Source: Chitinophagaceae bacterium
GTDB taxonomy: Bacteria > Bacteroidota > Bacteroidia > Chitinophagales > Chitinophagaceae
Assembly: GCA_020853515.1 (NCBI GenBank)
Contig: JADYYU010000221.1
Span: forward strand, 1 to 8,704
DNA length: 8,704 nt
Direction: 5' to 3'
Within the stretch, counting starts at the first letter, position 1, and each line of letters begins with the position of its first letter. Below are positions 6,601 to 8,704 of the stretch, piece after piece. Made by a program: the position numbers and the translations under genes. The notes beneath the pieces were generated by a model. It searched no databases. It was not told where the DNA came from and was given only the letters and a program-made list of their open reading frames with translations.

Positions 6601-8704
6601 TTATACGGAATACAACTGGCCGGCTATATCGCCCACGACAGCCTGATTGCAGACGCCCTCACAAAAGATTCGAAAGGCAGCAACCTCTATCAATTAGGGG
6701 CCACCGCTTCTATCGTGGGTGACAGCTACACTTTCAGACTCAAAAAAGATCTGGTACTGAATTACAAATCGTGGACGGTAGATCCAATGAATGCCATTTT
6801 TTATTCGGCGCAAGGTTTTTATGTCGATAATTTTAAGCTTGGTTACAGGCAATCAAGCATCGACATTCAGAGTGAGCAACAGCAACCTGGCAGCCCGGTT
6901 AATCTTGCCGTCAATAATTTTTTAATCAGTGATATCACCTCGCTGCTCAATAAGGATACACTGATTGCAGCCGGTATCATCAATGCAAAAGCCAGAGTGA
7001 GCGAGTTTGACAAATCTCTCCCTGCCTTTGAAGGTCAGGTAAAAATCGACAGTATTTTTTATAAAAAAACAGCCGTTGGAAATCTGCTTGTCAATACGCA
7101 GAAAGCAGGCGAAAATCAGATCGCTGCAGATGGCAGTTTTACCGGTAATGGCAATGATCTGAAAATGAACGGCAACTACTTTTTAAACAATACGGAAAAA
7201 CAATTTGATGCAGCCGTCGCAATTACTCAATTTAACATTGCCAGTATAGAAGGTTTTACAAACGGACAAATCAGTAACAGTAAAGGCTCTGTGAACGGGG
7301 ATGTGAAAGCCAGCGGAAAATTTTCGGAACCGCAGTGGAACGGTTTGCTCAATCTGAAAGATCCCTCATTCAGACTGGCTAAATTCGGCACCCGTTACAA
7401 ACTTGAAAATCAACAGATCAAACTTGACTATCCAGACATCAGCTTTAACAATTTTACCGTACAGGATAGTGCAGGTAATCAGTTGGTATTGGACGGTGTG
7501 GTGCGAGCAAAAAAAACAAACACTTTTGGGCTGGACCTATCTGTAAAATCGGATAATTTTATAGTAGTAAATACACCCAGAGCCACCAACGACCTGATAT
7601 ACGGCTTCGCAGCCGTGAATACACAGGTAACAGTGGGTGGCACTTCTTCAGCACCTGACATTCAGGGTACCATCAGCCTGACAGACAATACCGATGCAAC
7701 CCTAGTACTGCCCGAAAAAAATATGGATCGCGAAGCAACCAAATCGGTGGTGCGCTTTATTGATAAAGATACTTTCCCACTACCTGAGGCTGTTCTGTTT
7801 GTACCGGAAGATCCGGAAAGCATCGCGCTGAATACCTTTCTGAATTACAATCTCAACATACAGCTTTCACCCAAGTCTGCATTAACGGTTGTCATCGATC
7901 CGGGTACCGGTGATGAGATCAGGCTCAAGGGCGATGCTAAATTGAATGTAGGTGTTGACCCCGGCGGTAATATTGTATTGGCCGGCAATTACAATTTAGA
8001 TCAGGGGCATTATATTTTGCATTATCAGTTTCTTGAACGCAAATTTAATTTACTGAGTGGCAGTACCGTAGCCTTCGGTGGTGGTCCGCTTGATGCTCAG
8101 CTCGATATCCGGGCAGAATATATTGCCAACACATCAGCCATTGACCTGGTAGGGAATGAACTGGTTGACGTGGATAATAAAACGGCCACTACATTTAATC
8201 AAAAAATTCCTTTCCGCGTTCTGTTGTTTATCAAAGGTACATTGAAAGATCTGAAGATCACTTTTGATATACAGCTTCCGGATGAAAATACAGGCCTGAG
8301 TAATACGATCGTTACTACTGTTGACAATAAACTGACCCAATTGCGTGCAGATCCGGCGGCAATTAACAAGCAAGTATTTTCCCTGCTGGTGCTCAACCGT
8401 TTTGTGGGTGAACAAAGTATGGACTTCTTTAAAGGAAACGGGGATGGCGTCAGTGATATTGCGCGTCAAAGTGTAAGCAAATTTTTGTCTGCCGCACTGG
8501 ATCAGATCGCCTCAGACCTGATTAAGGGCGTAGATATTGACCTGAATTTAAATTCCTATAAAGATTACAGTACAGGCGACGAGCAACAACGCACAGACCT
8601 GAATATCGGTGTCAGTAAACGCTTTATGGACGACCGTTTATCAATCAGTGTTGGCAAAAATCTGGGGATTGAGGGGCAGGACAGAAGTGCAAAGGCCAGA
8701 CAAC
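3676..8704 (+). CDS. tamB: TamB-like translocation/assembly module protein (AsmA-like superfamily), 3' end cut
   Basis: The frame is open without a stop from the ATG at 3676 to the window end, giving 1676 visible residues. A signal anchor (about 15-35, after RIIKKAAK) is followed by an AsmA/TamB-type N-terminal unit (about 36-130: LSIGSIEFSLPN, then strands for ligand-groove walls and a KVGLKNIQVNL repeat). A very long beta-strand-rich middle with little Cys comes next. The C-terminus is the TamB/DUF490 domain (about 1396 on): GNYNLDQGHYIL (1438-1449), RKFNLLSG, GGGPLDAQLDIRAEY (1468-1482), ITFDIQLP (1528-1535), QVFSLLVLNRF (1566-1576) and VSKFLSAALDQIASD (about 1600-1614). TamB proteins are inner-membrane anchored, span the periplasm as a lipid-lined beta groove, work with a TamA/BamA-type outer-membrane barrel, and are linked to outer-membrane protein assembly and phospholipid transfer. 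The length suits Bacteroidota homologues; probably only tens of residues are missing. There is no TamA gene in view and no useful ribosome binding site before the start. Confidence 0.93.
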   Translation, partial: MARITLARIIKKAAKILLILLGTVLLLVAGVYLYLNTKSGTNLLRKKAETFLNKKLKTKLSIGSIEFSLPNYFEINKVYLEDRNKDTLLYGEQLSVSIALLKLIGGETDIRKVGLKNIQVNLNRGEQDSFFNYQFIVDAFAGEKKSETVHKDTAAMKLMLRQLTLNRVNFHFSDKNAGSFMDAYVQELDLGLNIFQPDKLRFGINTLGTKGIRFTMLTTKPAQGNEDTVTTPDNKLMLTGRKLQLSDVEVDIQDKISGFNYYNRISRLQLTDAFADLKSEKIKADQFTVSNSAFRIVSNPVTTERIKDTLVQEAPKWLVEVKQIQLDNDSVMMDNWVHKKTDGFDAQHIALTPITFHASNTFFTIDSSSTLITQLKLREQSGFVLDTLHANVVYSKHQITADNLYLQTPQTIIQHKVQLHYDDLKMLTRQPEKTLVNIELKDSRIGIDDLYIIVPAVKKSLAPEKFAHQILKLNTIITGTLKRLNIPIMQISGLQGSYVNAKATLINVSDIDNMMFDINLLQAILSKNDLAKFVQFTPEGFAQLPPIINIQASALGSMQDMIAELNVSGSSLLLDAKATLNHINDMTRFRYDALIRNSRISKSFLLAFIPKDKLPSSIDFPQLFMLTGTLAGDLNNIQTDVKLGGSYGIFTAKGYVKNFKDLQKSRYDLKVSSEAFAIGKLLKKDSILGTVSMKGGFAGQGFDVKTMQTVADINIHSIGFKNYDYSNIHLNADLNTGIVKSTGDANDPNLRFNYTATANIAGDNPSGELWLHLDTARLHALHLIEDTINIALTTHIIADDISPDNLNASVRIDSMFVNVNKQALYLDSIVAIAKGQDGKQELTLRSAIMDLEANGTFQYDKLLPSVLQYVNNYYKVTKDTAAVITAEQQIALKGIIREHPLLKRFVPGLLKYDTITFDGNYSSKATDSALNFNLKMPYVVYTDKKLYNVSMSVVSANEQLRYAVKTDTIQNGTNKLYGIQLAGYIAHDSLIADALTKDSKGSNLYQLGATASIVGDSYTFRLKKDLVLNYKSWTVDPMNAIFYSAQGFYVDNFKLGYRQSSIDIQSEQQQPGSPVNLAVNNFLISDITSLLNKDTLIAAGIINAKARVSEFDKSLPAFEGQVKIDSIFYKKTAVGNLLVNTQKAGENQIAADGSFTGNGNDLKMNGNYFLNNTEKQFDAAVAITQFNIASIEGFTNGQISNSKGSVNGDVKASGKFSEPQWNGLLNLKDPSFRLAKFGTRYKLENQQIKLDYPDISFNNFTVQDSAGNQLVLDGVVRAKKTNTFGLDLSVKSDNFIVVNTPRATNDLIYGFAAVNTQVTVGGTSSAPDIQGTISLTDNTDATLVLPEKNMDREATKSVVRFIDKDTFPLPEAVLFVPEDPESIALNTFLNYNLNIQLSPKSALTVVIDPGTGDEIRLKGDAKLNVGVDPGGNIVLAGNYNLDQGHYILHYQFLERKFNLLSGSTVAFGGGPLDAQLDIRAEYIANTSAIDLVGNELVDVDNKTATTFNQKIPFRVLLFIKGTLKDLKITFDIQLPDENTGLSNTIVTTVDNKLTQLRADPAAINKQVFSLLVLNRFVGEQSMDFFKGNGDGVSDIARQSVSKFLSAALDQIASDLIKGVDIDLNLNSYKDYSTGDEQQRTDLNIGVSKRFMDDRLSISVGKNLGIEGQDRSAKARQ

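Noticed and set aside
3888..8469. Many 60-110-codon minus-strand open frames inside tamB
   Set aside because: All are antisense to a continuous 1676-codon frame with a recognisable C-terminal domain; none shows a known motif or its own promoter.
1..8704. CRISPR array, tRNA/rRNA genes, insertion sequence or defence system
   Set aside because: No regularly spaced direct repeats, no cloverleaf-like or rRNA-like stretches, and no transposase, nuclease or toxin motifs were seen in either strand.

Overview
The window looks like chromosomal DNA of a member of the Bacteroidota, most likely a Chitinophagaceae/Sphingobacteriia-type organism. Base composition is moderate to AT-rich. Shine-Dalgarno sequences are essentially absent. 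A textbook Bacteroidota promoter (TTTG - 17 nt - TACCTTTG) stands before the peptide deformylase gene. The very large TamB-like protein has the form usual in that phylum. Placement is by pattern recognition only; no search was run.

Layout from left to right: (1) the 3' end of a GT4-type glycosyltransferase gene (+, cut by the window edge); (2) a convergent small gene (-) for a Cys-rich, probably zinc-binding protein of unknown role, whose stop codon lies in the same 9-bp inverted repeat as the glycosyltransferase stop; (3) a 235-bp gap with a doubtful 41-codon ORF and the def promoter; (4) def, peptide deformylase (+); (5) a convergent short-chain dehydrogenase/reductase gene (-) with an unexpected hydrophobic N-terminal extension; (6) a 197-bp divergent intergenic region with a perfect 10-bp palindrome; (7) a PerM/AI-2E-family polytopic membrane protein (+); (8) overlapping it by 8 nt, a TamB-family envelope protein (+) that is open for at least 1676 codons and runs off the right edge.

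The window is mostly housekeeping and cell-envelope genes. Only the last two genes form an obvious operon: an inner-membrane polytopic protein and a large periplasm-spanning AsmA/TamB-type protein, probably translationally coupled. The others are single genes in alternating orientation. I saw no mobile element, CRISPR array, rRNA or tRNA. I found no convincing new multi-gene system. The points most worth checking are the perM-tamB coupling, the N-terminal extension of the SDR, the stop-codon-containing inverted repeat and the near-leaderless def promoter.
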